From Candidatus Methanoperedens sp. (GTDB lineage Archaea > Halobacteriota > Methanosarcinia > Methanosarcinales > Methanoperedenaceae), in contig JAPMTY010000032.1 of NCBI GenBank assembly GCA_026552835.1, positions 1 through 26,207 of the forward strand: a stretch of DNA of 26,207 nt, in the 5' to 3' direction. This document shows positions 1-7,381 of the stretch, one piece after another. Both the position numbers and the translations under genes were made by a program. The first letter of the stretch is position 1. The number at the start of each line of letters is the position of its first letter. Below the pieces are notes generated by a model that saw nothing but the letters and a program-made list of their open reading frames with translations, was not told the origin of the DNA and did no database searches.

Positions 1-31
1 AAATAGGGTTTTGGGTAAGGAGATGCCATGA
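1..31 (+). CDS. Possible 3' end of an upstream gene (partial)
   Basis: One reading frame (codons from base 2) stays open from the window edge to a TGA at 29-31. That stop would overlap the phaC ATG at 28-30 in the ATGA arrangement also seen between phaC and phaB. In many class III PHA loci the gene before phaC is phaE, so a phaE 3' end is possible. Only nine codons are visible, and another frame has a TAG at 4-6, so this is a weak call. Confidence 0.25.
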   Translation, partial: NRVLGKEMP

Positions 32-1167
32 ACGGACTTATTTTAATTGAAGATTTTGAAAAATTCAAACGCGGGATGGAAATATTCCTGATTCCCCCCG
101 ATTTTTCGGTTGGAACAACGCCTTCGGAAATCATTTATACCGAAGATAAGATGACACTTCTCCATTATATCCCAACAGTGGAAAAACCACATCGGGTTCC
201 AATCCTCATAGTATATGCGCTTGTGAACCGGTACTACATTCTGGATCTGCAACCGGATAAGAGCGTTATAAAGAAGCTTCTGGATGAAGGTTTTGATGTC
301 TATATCATTGACTGGGGATATCCATCAGGTTCAGACAGATACCTTACACTTGACGATTATGTGAACGGTTACATAAATAATGCTGTGGATAAGATCAGGG
401 AGCGGTCGGGATTGGATAAGATAACGCTTCTGGGTGTATGCCAGGGAGGAACTTTTTCTGTGATGTACTCCGCACTGCACCCCGAAAAGGTAGAAAACCT
501 GGTTACTTTAGTGGCTCCTGTAAATTTTGATTCTGATACAGGTCTTCTTCACATCTGGGCAAGGAGCCTGGATGTGGACAAAATTGTTGACTACTATGGA
601 ATAGTGCCGGGGGATTTCCTGAATGAGGGATTCCTTCTCACAGACCCGTTCCGGCTTATGATAGATAAGTATGTGGGACTGTTTGATCGAATCGAAAGAT
701 GCACGGATGATACCGAATGCAAGCTGCGTAATGAAGAAACTGTCAGGAACTTCCTGCGAATGGAAAAATGGATATTCGATAGTCCGGGACAGGCGGGTGA
801 GACTCTCAGGCAGTTTGTCAAAGACTGCTACCAGAAGAACCTGCTTATCAAAAACAAAATGGAACTTGATGGAAAGAGAATCAATCTGAAAAACATATCC
901 ATGCCCCTGCTTAATGTCATGGCAAAATTTGACCACCTCGTCCCGAATGAGGCAAGTATACCTCTGAATGATGCGGTATCAAGTTCGGATAAAGAAATGC
1001 TCGTCTTCCCGACCGGGCATATAGGAATATTTGTGGGCTCAAAATCCCAGAAAGAGGTCTGTCCTAAGATTACCGAGTGGCTAAAGCCGAGATCTCTCGG
1101 GGGAAACAAAGGGGAGAAGCCTGAACAACAAAAAAATGGCCGAAAGAGCAAGGAGAAAATAAAATGA
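28..1167 (+). CDS. phaC: Class III poly(3-hydroxyalkanoate) synthase subunit PhaC
   Basis: Polymerises (R)-3-hydroxyacyl-CoA, usually 3-hydroxybutyryl-CoA, into PHA and releases CoA at the cytoplasmic granule surface. The 379-aa protein is an alpha/beta-hydrolase of class III size (about 350-380 aa, against about 590 for class I). The lipase-like box GVCQGG at 136-141 supplies the nucleophile Cys138. The other triad residues appear as Asp302 in AKFDHLVP and His331 in PTGHIG. The last 25 residues are a charged Lys/Arg/Gln-rich tail. A GGAG at 19-22 supports the ATG at 28. The stop overlaps the phaB start (ATGA), implying translational coupling. Class III synthases normally need the partner PhaE, which is not inside the window; the bases before this gene could be its end. 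The family call is secure, the polymer composition is inferred. Confidence 0.95.
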   Translation: MNGLILIEDFEKFKRGMEIFLIPPDFSVGTTPSEIIYTEDKMTLLHYIPTVEKPHRVPILIVYALVNRYYILDLQPDKSVIKKLLDEGFDVYIIDWGYPSGSDRYLTLDDYVNGYINNAVDKIRERSGLDKITLLGVCQGGTFSVMYSALHPEKVENLVTLVAPVNFDSDTGLLHIWARSLDVDKIVDYYGIVPGDFLNEGFLLTDPFRLMIDKYVGLFDRIERCTDDTECKLRNEETVRNFLRMEKWIFDSPGQAGETLRQFVKDCYQKNLLIKNKMELDGKRINLKNISMPLLNVMAKFDHLVPNEASIPLNDAVSSSDKEMLVFPTGHIGIFVGSKSQKEVCPKITEWLKPRSLGGNKGEKPEQQKNGRKSKEKIK

Positions 1168-1904
1168 GACTTGAAAATAAGGTTGCAATCATTACAGGAG
1201 CAGGAAGCGGTATTGGAAAAGAGACGGCTCTTCTGTTTGCAGAAAAAGGAGCTAAAGTTGTTGTAGCCGACGTAAATGTAAGGGGTGGCGAGGAAACAGT
1301 AGCACATATCAAGAAAAATGGTGGCGAGGCATTTTTCTTTAAATTAGATGTGACCAACAGGGAACAATCTAAACAGATGACTAAAGAAATTCTGGAGAAA
1401 TATGGCAGGATAGATGTTTTGATAAATAATGCCGGCATTGTCCAGGATGCCTTTTTATCAAAAATGACTGAAGAACAGTGGGATAAGGTTATCAACGTCA
1501 ATCTTAAAGGGGTTTTTAACTGCACCCAGGCTGTGGTTGATGTCATGATGAACCAGGGAACTGGCGTAATTATCAATACATCATCAATCGTAGGACTCAA
1601 CGGCAATGTGGGCCAGGCTAATTATGCTGCAACCAAAGCCGGTCTTATCGGCATGACAAAGACCCTGGCAAAGGAACTCGGTAAAAAAGGGATAAGGGTC
1701 AATGCAGTGGCGCCGGGATTTATTGCGACTCCGATGACCTCAAATGTACCTGAAAAAATTCTTGAAATGATGAAAGAAAAAACTCCGCTGCGCAGGCTGG
1801 GTGAGCCAAAGGACGTTGCGTATGCATATTTGTATCTTGCTTCAGATGAGGCAAACTTTGTTAATGGGGCGGTGCTTTGCGTGGATGGCGGGTTGGTAAT
1901 ATAA
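1164..1904 (+). CDS. phaB: Acetoacetyl-CoA reductase, SDR family (PhaB/FabG type)
   Basis: Reduces acetoacetyl-CoA to (R)-3-hydroxybutyryl-CoA, the monomer used by PhaC. It is a classical 246-aa short-chain dehydrogenase with the cofactor loop TGAGSGIG at 11-18, the NNAG motif at 88-91, and catalytic Ser141, Tyr154 and Lys158. An Asp at the end of the second beta strand (Asp36 in VVVAD) is the usual mark of NADH rather than NADPH preference; that is inferred from family rules. The ATG overlaps the phaC stop. FabG of fatty-acid synthesis has the same fold, so PhaB is assigned from context between phaC and phaA, and archaea generally lack the bacterial ACP pathway. A second reductase follows phaA (3102-3953). 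Confidence 0.9.
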   Translation: MRLENKVAIITGAGSGIGKETALLFAEKGAKVVVADVNVRGGEETVAHIKKNGGEAFFFKLDVTNREQSKQMTKEILEKYGRIDVLINNAGIVQDAFLSKMTEEQWDKVINVNLKGVFNCTQAVVDVMMNQGTGVIINTSSIVGLNGNVGQANYAATKAGLIGMTKTLAKELGKKGIRVNAVAPGFIATPMTSNVPEKILEMMKEKTPLRRLGEPKDVAYAYLYLASDEANFVNGAVLCVDGGLVI

Positions 1905-1917
1905 AAAGGTGAGACAA

Positions 1918-3096
1918 ATGAATAATGTGGTTATTGTATCTGCAACCAGAACCGCAGTCGGGAAATTCGGGGGAAGCCTTAAGGATTTCAGCCCCGGACA
2001 ACTTGGCTCTGTTGTACTGAAGGATGCTTTGAAAAAGGCAAATGTTGAACAAAGTGAAGTTGAAGAAGTCGTCATGGGAAATGTGCTTTCAGGAGGTCAC
2101 GGCCAGAACGTGGCAAGACAGGCTGCAATCTGGGCAGGAATTCCAAAAGAAGTACCTTCCTTTTGCGTGAACAAAGTTTGCGGTTCGGGCTTAAAATCTG
2201 TTGTCCTGGGGGCACAATCCATCATGCTGGGTGATGCTGATGTTGTGCTGGCAGGCGGCATGGAGTCAATGTCCATGGCTCCGTATGCCCTGAAAAAAAA
2301 CCGCTGGGGAGCAAAGATGGGCAACGATGAAGTTGTGGATTTGATGATACATGACGGATTATGGGATATTTTCAACAATTATCATATGGGAGTCACAGCG
2401 GAGAACGTAGCAGAAAAATACAAAATCACGCGGGAAGAACAGGATGAATTCTCAGCAATCAGCCAGAATAAGGCAGAAGCTGCAATTAAGGCGGGAAAGT
2501 TCAAGGAGGAAATCGTTCCGGTGGGAATTCCCCAGCCAAAAGGCGAGCCTGTTCTCTTTGATACAGATGAGTTTCCAAGGTTCGGCACCACAAAAGAGAC
2601 CCTTGCAAAACTAAAACCAGCATTTAAAAAGGACGGGACAGTAACTGCGGGCAATGCTTCAGGAATTAACGACGGCGCAGCCTGTGTTCTTCTTATGTCC
2701 GAAGAAAAGGCAAAAGACTCAGGACTTACTCCTCTTGCGACCATCCGGAGTTATGGGTTATGCGGGGTTCCTCCTGAGCTGATGGGTCTTGGTCCGATTT
2801 GTGCGACCAAAAAAGCCATAGAAAAAGCAGGTATAACTCCTGATAAACTCGATCTTATAGAACTCAATGAAGCCTTTGCATCACAGAGTATCGCTGTTAG
2901 AAGGGAATTGGGCTTGAATCCTGACAAAGTTAACGTAAACGGTGGCGCCATAGCCCTCGGGCATCCAATAGGGGCAAGCGGCGCAAGGATACTGGTCACG
3001 CTTCTGCATGAATTACAACGAAGGAAAGGCACATACGGCCTTGCAACCCTCTGTATCGGAGGAGGGCAGGGTATTGCCATGGTGGTAAAGAGGTAG
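1918..3096 (+). CDS. phaA: Acetyl-CoA C-acetyltransferase (biosynthetic thiolase, PhaA)
   Basis: Condenses two acetyl-CoA into acetoacetyl-CoA, the first step of polyhydroxybutyrate synthesis. From the chosen ATG the protein is 392 aa, the normal thiolase length. The acyl-accepting Cys88 lies in KVCGSGLKS, His349 in [10 protein letters not shown] and the proton-transfer Cys379 in CIGGGQG, matching the canonical spacing almost exactly. The ATG at 1918 is preferred over the in-frame GTG at 1909 because that GTG is part of the ribosome-binding site AAGGTGA (1906-1912). It lies 13 nt after phaB and just before the second reductase. The Cys/His/Cys set and the bacterial-type sequence suit a biosynthetic thiolase rather than the archaeal SCP2-type thiolases of mevalonate synthesis. 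Confidence 0.93.
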   Translation: MNNVVIVSATRTAVGKFGGSLKDFSPGQLGSVVLKDALKKANVEQSEVEEVVMGNVLSGGHGQNVARQAAIWAGIPKEVPSFCVNKVCGSGLKSVVLGAQSIMLGDADVVLAGGMESMSMAPYALKKNRWGAKMGNDEVVDLMIHDGLWDIFNNYHMGVTAENVAEKYKITREEQDEFSAISQNKAEAAIKAGKFKEEIVPVGIPQPKGEPVLFDTDEFPRFGTTKETLAKLKPAFKKDGTVTAGNASGINDGAACVLLMSEEKAKDSGLTPLATIRSYGLCGVPPELMGLGPICATKKAIEKAGITPDKLDLIELNEAFASQSIAVRRELGLNPDKVNVNGGAIALGHPIGASGARILVTLLHELQRRKGTYGLATLCIGGGQGIAMVVKR

Positions 3097-3101
3097 TTAA
3101 T

Positions 3102-3953
3102 ATGGGAAAGAAGGGAGGTTTGGAAGGTAAAGTTGCCCTTGTTACCGGAGGTTCAAGGGGAATCGGTCAGGCGATTGCATTGCGCCTCGCGGAAGATGGC
3201 GCAGATATTGCAATTAATTATCAGTCAACCAAAGACCAGGCTGAGAAGTTATCAAAGCTGATAGACCAGATGGGCATGATAGACGAATTTGAAAAATTAT
3301 CCCTGAAGATAGACCTGATGGAAACAAAGGAGAACGCGAAGGAAGTATCGGAGCTAATAGATTCCATGGGAAAGCATTCTATCATATGCCAGGCAAACGT
3401 CAATGACTTTGAGCAGGTGAAACGAATGCGCGAGGAAGTTGTTAAGCAGTTCGGTAAAATAGATATCCTGGTTAATAACGCAGGAATAGTAAGGGATAAA
3501 TCTTTTGTAAAAATGACTCCGCAAATGTGGTCAGAAGTATTGTCTGTGAACCTGGATGGAGCTTTCTACTGTACCAAAGCGGTCATAGAGGGAATGCTTG
3601 AGAGGAAGTACGGAAGAATCGTGAATATATCCTCGGTTATCGGGAGAATGGGCAACCGCGGACAGGCAAATTATGCAGCGTCGAAGGCAGGATTAATTGC
3701 CCTATCGCAAACGCTGGCAAAAGAATTTGCAGGCAAGGGTATAACCGTAAACGCTGTTGCGCCGGGATTTGTTGAAACTGATATGCTAAGATCGGTTCCC
3801 AAAGAGATAATGGATAAAATCCTTGCCCAGATACCGCTGGGAAGACTGGGGAAGCCGTCCGAGGTGGCAGGCGCGGTTGCATATCTGGTTTCAGAAGACG
3901 GGAATTACATAACAGGCCAGGTCATTGATATAAACGGGGGGCTCTACATTTAA
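3102..3953 (+). CDS. Second PHA-operon SDR reductase with an internal 32-aa duplication
   Basis: A short-chain dehydrogenase closing the PHA operon, five bases after phaA, with an AAGAGGT ribosome-binding site. It has TGGSRGIG at 15-22, NNAG at 125-128 and the catalytic set Ser178, Tyr191, Lys195, so it should be an active 3-oxoacyl-CoA reductase. It is 283 aa against about 246-250 for the family. The excess lies between the second and third beta strands, where residues 47-58 (AEKLSKLIDQMG) recur as a similar segment at 79-90 (AKEVSELIDSMG). Removing 32 residues restores a normal FabG/PhaB. After NAINY-type strand 2 there is no Asp like that in the first reductase, so cofactor preference may differ. 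The substrate is inferred from context; it may reduce another chain length or use NADPH. Confidence 0.88.
   Translation: MGKKGGLEGKVALVTGGSRGIGQAIALRLAEDGADIAINYQSTKDQAEKLSKLIDQMGMIDEFEKLSLKIDLMETKENAKEVSELIDSMGKHSIICQANVNDFEQVKRMREEVVKQFGKIDILVNNAGIVRDKSFVKMTPQMWSEVLSVNLDGAFYCTKAVIEGMLERKYGRIVNISSVIGRMGNRGQANYAASKAGLIALSQTLAKEFAGKGITVNAVAPGFVETDMLRSVPKEIMDKILAQIPLGRLGKPSEVAGAVAYLVSEDGNYITGQVIDINGGLYI
3240..3371 (+). repeat. Degenerate in-frame duplication inside the second reductase gene
   Basis: The 36-nt segments 3240-3275 and 3336-3371 align without gaps at about 23 of 36 bases and encode the similar peptides AEKLSKLIDQMG and AKEVSELIDSMG. The repeat period is 96 nt (32 codons), the same as the excess over a standard SDR. 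This indicates an old, diverged duplication or helix-hairpin insertion that kept the frame. Confidence 0.6.
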
Positions 3954-4021
3954 TCTATTTTAAAAAAATTAGTCCTCGTCTATTGTATAGTCTGATACTC
4001 ATACTTTTTGCCGGCGATTCC

Positions 4022-4027
4022 AAAAAA
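4022..4027 (-). terminator. T-run terminator for tRNA-Thr
   Basis: On the minus strand a run of six T lies about 24 nt after the tRNA-Thr 3' end, inside GTCTTTTTTGG. Archaeal RNA polymerase typically stops at such T-runs without a hairpin. Confidence 0.5.
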
Positions 4028-4050
4028 GACTTTTTATATGGTTACAGGAA

Positions 4051-4121
4051 GCCCCGGGAGGGAATTGAACCCTCGACCTCGTCCTTACCAAGGACGCGCT
4101 ATACCTCTAAGCCACCGAGGC
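4051..4121 (-). tRNA. tRNA-Thr (anticodon GGT)
   Basis: The 71-nt minus-strand sequence folds as a tRNA. The acceptor stem is GCCTCGG with CCGGGGC (one T-G wobble). The D-arm has GCT paired with AGC. The anticodon stem CGTCC/GGACG holds the loop TTGGTAA, giving anticodon GGT (Thr, reading ACC/ACT). The T-arm is GAGGG-TTCAATT-CCCTC. CCA is not encoded, as is usual for many archaeal tRNAs. There is no intron. Confidence 0.95.
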
Positions 4122-4137
4122 GCTATTGATTTTTGCC

Positions 4138-4152
4138 AGGATATATTTTAAG
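4138..4152 (-). promoter_or_regulatory. TATA box for tRNA-Thr
   Basis: On the minus strand CTTAAAATATATCC lies about 25 nt before the tRNA-Thr 5' end, in the short gap after tRNA-Arg. Position and sequence fit an archaeal BRE/TATA element, so the two tRNAs may be transcribed independently. Confidence 0.5.
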
Positions 4153-4153
4153 C

Positions 4154-4227
4154 GGGCCCGGAGGGATTCGAACCCTCGACATCCGGGTTAGAAGCCCGGC
4201 GCTATATCCAGGCTAAGCCACGAGCCC
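4154..4227 (-). tRNA. tRNA-Arg (anticodon TCT)
   Basis: The 74-nt minus-strand sequence folds as a tRNA. The acceptor stem GGGCTCG pairs with CGGGCCC. The D-arm is GCTT...TAGC with a longer D-loop than tRNA-Thr. The anticodon stem CCGGG/CCCGG holds the loop CTTCTAA, so the anticodon is TCT (Arg, reading AGA). The T-arm is GAGGG-TTCGAAT-CCCTC. No CCA is encoded and no intron is seen. Confidence 0.95.
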
Positions 4228-4251
4228 AGCGCGGAACTCCAACATGTTTTG

Positions 4252-4265
4252 ATTATTTAAAAAGC
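4252..4265 (-). promoter_or_regulatory. TATA box for tRNA-Arg
   Basis: On the minus strand GCTTTTTAAATAAT is centred about 31 nt before the tRNA-Arg 5' end, as expected for an archaeal BRE/TATA. It lies in the 46-nt gap after the DUF1464 stop. Confidence 0.5.
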
Positions 4266-4273
4266 TTTGTGAA

Positions 4274-5317
4274 TCAAACACCGTATTCTTTTTTCAGGGC
4301 TTCGATTTCAGGCAATAAGATATAATCAAGCGACGTACCTTTGGCTTCCCTGATTTTCATCACGTCTATGAGTTCGTCATACCTTCCCCCGGCAAGACCA
4401 TTCGCAATAAGCGCAGCTCCCTGGGCTGCTTCTTTAACATTTTTCACATTCAGACCCCCAAGTCTTCTTACCGGCGCAACATCTATTCGCCTTTTTAATT
4501 CATCAAAAAGCCCCGTGACCCTTGAAATCCTGCCCGAAACAAGGATTTCATCCGGGTTAACCGATGCTGTGAGCGCAAGGACATTTTTGGTTGCGCCTTC
4601 AAGATATGAATTCAAAGCATCTCCATGTTCCATCAATTTTTCAGGTGTTTTTGCAAGAGTCTCAACGCCCCCCCTGAAAATGAGCTCTTTATCAAATCCT
4701 CCCAGAAGATAAGCAAGCTCTGCGTCCATGCTGCCAAGGGAAAGAAAACCGATATTACCCGAGCTTCCCCCGATACCGTCTACGATTTTTCCGTTCTTTA
4801 CTGCAATGGCTGCCGTATATCCGAATCCCATTTCCAGTAATATGAAGCATGTTTTATTGTAACCCTTTTCATATCTCAATGCCTGGTCCCGAATCCCAAG
4901 CGCGGCACAGCATAGTTTATCAGCGGTGCCCATATCGATTTTATTTAGTTTCCGGAAATCCGGGACTGTCGGGAGATGAATTACGCCGGGAATGAAAAAG
5001 ACAGGAAGCTCATTTTGTTTCATCCGGTTAATCGATGCGCGCATCCCGAGGTTACTTTTCCTGTCTTCTTTTTTGATAAGCGACATAAGAAACAATTCCT
5101 TATCTCCTATGTCTTTGATAGCAGTTACCGGAATTCCAAACCCGGATGGCCCAACCACGAGTTCGGCTCCGGTTTTTTTTATAATATCAGAGAGAAGTCC
5201 GGGGTCTTTGATGATATCCCCGGTTGGTATCGAAGTATCAAGGATTACCATTTCATCTTCCAGACCGCAAAAATCAAAACTTTTCGTGCCCGGGTCTATG
5301 CCGATTACTCTGACCAT
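4274..5317 (-). CDS. DUF1464 family protein (predicted acyl/butyrate kinase-like)
   Basis: A 347-aa protein of the archaeal DUF1464 family, a branch of the ASKHA (acetate kinase/sugar kinase/Hsp70/actin) superfamily that has been annotated as a predicted butyrate kinase; no activity is proved to my knowledge. The start GIDPGTKSFD (6-15) looks like the phosphate-1 loop of ASKHA folds. A second glycine-rich region around LLEMGFGYTAA and GGSSGNIGF resembles phosphate-2 and adenosine motifs. No signal peptide or membrane segment is visible. It starts divergently from gatD and points toward the tRNA pair, so it is a separate unit from the PHA operon. A link to C4 acyl metabolism of the PHA genes is suggestive only. 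Confidence 0.75.
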   Translation of the reverse strand: MVRVIGIDPGTKSFDFCGLEDEMVILDTSIPTGDIIKDPGLLSDIIKKTGAELVVGPSGFGIPVTAIKDIGDKELFLMSLIKKEDRKSNLGMRASINRMKQNELPVFFIPGVIHLPTVPDFRKLNKIDMGTADKLCCAALGIRDQALRYEKGYNKTCFILLEMGFGYTAAIAVKNGKIVDGIGGSSGNIGFLSLGSMDAELAYLLGGFDKELIFRGGVETLAKTPEKLMEHGDALNSYLEGATKNVLALTASVNPDEILVSGRISRVTGLFDELKRRIDVAPVRRLGGLNVKNVKEAAQGAALIANGLAGGRYDELIDVMKIREAKGTSLDYILLPEIEALKKEYGV

Positions 5318-5425
5318 ATCCCCAATTTATCATACAAGCTCTTTAAGGTTTATGTTTTTGCGGCGTATTGGTTGGGTTAAGAGCATAGTTTTTTATTATC
5401 TTCTGCTATTATAAAACACGATAAC

Positions 5426-6676
5426 ATGCAGGCAGAAGAATACGATAAAGTCAGGGTGGAAAGTAAAGGCGTCCGCTATGAAGGGGTCATGATGCCTTCA
5501 CAGACTGAAAGCATAGTCTTAAAATTAAAAAATGGTTACAATATCGGGCTTGAGCGCGAATCCGCGTCCATAACACTGCTTGAGAAAAAAGACGAGAAAA
5601 AACCACACAGTGAACCTGTCCGCGCCGCGAAAAAAAAAGGAAAGCTGCCCAACATCTCCATACTTTCCACAGGCGGCACCATTGCAAGCAAGATAGATTA
5701 CCGCACGGGAGCGGTGACTTCGCAATTCTCGGCAGATGATATCCTGCGGGCAATCCCCGAACTTGAAGAAATAGCAAATTATAACTGCCGCATGATTTAC
5801 AGCATTCTCAGCGAGAACATGCGCCCATCTTACTGGGTGGAGCTTGCGCGGGCTGTATATGAGGAAATTAAAAATGGCGCGGATGGCATCATTATTACGC
5901 ACGGCACTGATACCATGATGTACACGGCTGCTGCTCTCTCGTTCATGATCGAAACGCCTGTCCCTATCGTGCTTGTCGGCTCCCAGCGAAGCGCAGACAG
6001 GCCAAGCAGCGATAATGCCATGAACGCTATATGCGCCGCTTCTGTGGCGGTGAGCGACATCGCCGAGGTATGCGTGGTGATGCACGGCTCGACCAGCGAT
6101 GATTTCTGCTATATCCACAGGGGAACAAAAGTACGGAAAATGCACACTTCACGCCGCGATGCATTCCAGTCAATCAATACCAGGCCAATCGGACGGGTCG
6201 AGTACCCATCGCGTGAGATAAAAACAACAACTTCGTACGTTAGGCGAGGCGAGAAAAAACTTGCGATACATGAAAAGCTTGAATCCAAATGCGCCCTTTT
6301 AAAATACGTTACAGGCGCAAGCAATGAATCTCTTTTATTCCATTCAGGTTCGGGTTATAAGGGCATTGTGATTGAAGGCACCGGCCTCGGGCACGTTTCA
6401 ACAGAATGGGTTCCGGTTATCAAATCAACAGTAGATGCCGGGATACCGGTTGTCATAACCTCTCAATGCATCAGCGGGAGGGTATGCGACCGCGTATACG
6501 ATACGGGCAGGGATATGTTAAAGGCTGGCGCAATCGAAGGAGAAGACATGCTTTCGGAAGTGGCGCTTGTCAAACTAATGTGGGCATTGGGACAGACGCA
6601 GGATATCGAAAATGTGAAAAAATTGATGCATACAAATATCGCAGGCGAGATAACCCGGAGCACATGCATATCATAG
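5426..6676 (+). CDS. gatD: Glutamyl-tRNA(Gln) amidotransferase subunit D
   Basis: The L-asparaginase-like subunit of the archaeal GatDE amidotransferase. It releases ammonia from glutamine, which GatE uses to convert Glu-tRNA(Gln) into Gln-tRNA(Gln). The 416-aa protein has an N-terminal small beta domain (about 1-55), a charged linker, then the asparaginase core. STGGTIAS at 81-88 carries the first catalytic Thr (Thr85) and HGTDTM around 159-164 carries the second Thr-Asp pair (Thr161, Asp162). The N-terminal domain separates GatD from plain type I/II asparaginases. A TTTTTATTA about 30 nt before the ATG suggests a leaderless or very short leader. GatE, often next to GatD, is not in the window: after the stop comes an AT-rich gap and an inverted-repeat element. 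Confidence 0.93.
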   Translation: MQAEEYDKVRVESKGVRYEGVMMPSQTESIVLKLKNGYNIGLERESASITLLEKKDEKKPHSEPVRAAKKKGKLPNISILSTGGTIASKIDYRTGAVTSQFSADDILRAIPELEEIANYNCRMIYSILSENMRPSYWVELARAVYEEIKNGADGIIITHGTDTMMYTAAALSFMIETPVPIVLVGSQRSADRPSSDNAMNAICAASVAVSDIAEVCVVMHGSTSDDFCYIHRGTKVRKMHTSRRDAFQSINTRPIGRVEYPSREIKTTTSYVRRGEKKLAIHEKLESKCALLKYVTGASNESLLFHSGSGYKGIVIEGTGLGHVSTEWVPVIKSTVDAGIPVVITSQCISGRVCDRVYDTGRDMLKAGAIEGEDMLSEVALVKLMWALGQTQDIENVKKLMHTNIAGEITRSTCIS

Positions 6677-6762
6677 TCACATTATGATGATTATGATAAT
6701 TATTCATATCATATAATATAAGCGTAAATATTAAATACTATTAAAACCTTAATGAATATTGT

Positions 6763-6842
6763 TGTAGAATTAGGTGTCTAATGCCTTTAGTACCCTCAGT
6801 CTCCTTCGACCCATCGTTTTTATTAGACACCTAATCCCTACA
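6763..6842. repeat. 80-bp element with 20-nt terminal inverted repeats (MITE-like or large stem-loop)
   Basis: ATTAGGTGTCTAAT at 6769-6782 is matched by its perfect reverse complement ATTAGACACCTAAT at 6822-6835. Just outside lie TGTAG (6763-6767) and its complement CTACA (6838-6842), with one mismatched base on the left and two on the right. The arms enclose 39 nt without obvious coding content. The right end touches the moaC stop codon. It lies between two convergent genes (gatD and moaC), so it could act as a bidirectional terminator, or be a non-autonomous transposon remnant. No clear target-site duplication is visible. Confidence 0.6.
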
Positions 6843-7304
6843 TTAAAGTTCTTTGAATTTCTCTAAAACCCTGATGTTTTTTATTAATGTAGACGGATAG
6901 TTGCCCGTTTCGTCTTTTTCCCGGGATTTCACCATATCCCATATTGTAAGGAGAGCCACACAAACTCCATGCAGCGCCTCCATCTCCACGCCTGTTTTTC
7001 CAATTGTTCTTACTTCGACCGTTGCAAAGATTGAGTCCTCGTTAATCTCAAACCGTACATCGATGCCTGTTACAGGTATCGGATGGCACATCGGTATCAC
7101 AAAAGACGTCTGCTTGACTGCCATGATTGAAGCGATACGCGCGGTTTCAAGAACTGCTCCCTTCTCTATTTGTTTGTTCTTGATAGCCTCGATTGTAGCG
7201 GGCTTCAATTGTATCTCGCCGACGGCCACCGCACGCCTTTTAACTTCTTTCTTATCGCTGATATCAACCATCTTTGCCCTGTCGTCCTGTATATGCGAAA
7301 ACAT
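6843..7304 (-). CDS. moaC: Cyclic pyranopterin monophosphate synthase MoaC
   Basis: Converts 3',8-cyclo-7,8-dihydro-GTP, the MoaA product, into cyclic pyranopterin monophosphate in molybdenum/tungsten cofactor synthesis. The 153-aa protein matches the family in length and motifs: FVIPMCHPIPVTG near 69-80 with Cys73-His74, GVEMEALHGV at 105-114, and IWDMVK at 121-126 with the conserved Asp123 and Lys126. The ATG at 7304 is chosen over the in-frame TTG at 7310, since it follows a tiny upstream ORF by two bases and gives the usual N-terminus (HIQDDRAKMVDIS). It is the last gene of a unit starting with nnr. Formylmethanofuran dehydrogenase and other Mo/W enzymes would need its product. Confidence 0.95.
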   Translation of the reverse strand: MFSHIQDDRAKMVDISDKKEVKRRAVAVGEIQLKPATIEAIKNKQIEKGAVLETARIASIMAVKQTSFVIPMCHPIPVTGIDVRFEINEDSIFATVEVRTIGKTGVEMEALHGVCVALLTIWDMVKSREKDETGNYPSTLIKNIRVLEKFKEL

Positions 7305-7306
7305 TT

Positions 7307-7381
7307 TCAATCTATCCGGACATCGTGCCTGAATACCAGTCTTATTCGATTTCGTTCTATATCTGCCAGTATCTCTCTCAT
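7307..7381 (-). CDS. Candidate 24-aa ORF between nnr and moaC
   Basis: An ATG at 7381 overlaps the nnr stop as ATGA and opens a 24-codon frame beginning MREILADIERNR and ending at TGA 7309-7307, two bases before the moaC ATG. The ORF exactly fills the gap between the two genes. It may be a real micro-protein, a translational-coupling leader that carries ribosomes from nnr to moaC, or chance. The peptide is charged and could form a short amphipathic helix. I recognise no family. Confidence 0.35.
   Translation of the reverse strand: MREILADIERNRIRLVFRHDVRID

Noticed and set aside
828..1606. Long minus-strand ORFs opposite phaC and phaB
   Set aside because: They lie antisense to strongly supported genes, have unlikely Cys/Ser/Phe-rich composition and no family motifs; shadows of the coding strand.
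4992..5414. 140-aa plus-strand ORF opposite DUF1464
   Set aside because: Antisense to a convincing DUF1464 gene and without recognisable domains.
5487..6324. Minus-strand ORFs opposite gatD
   Set aside because: Antisense to gatD, which carries all asparaginase motifs; composition is atypical.
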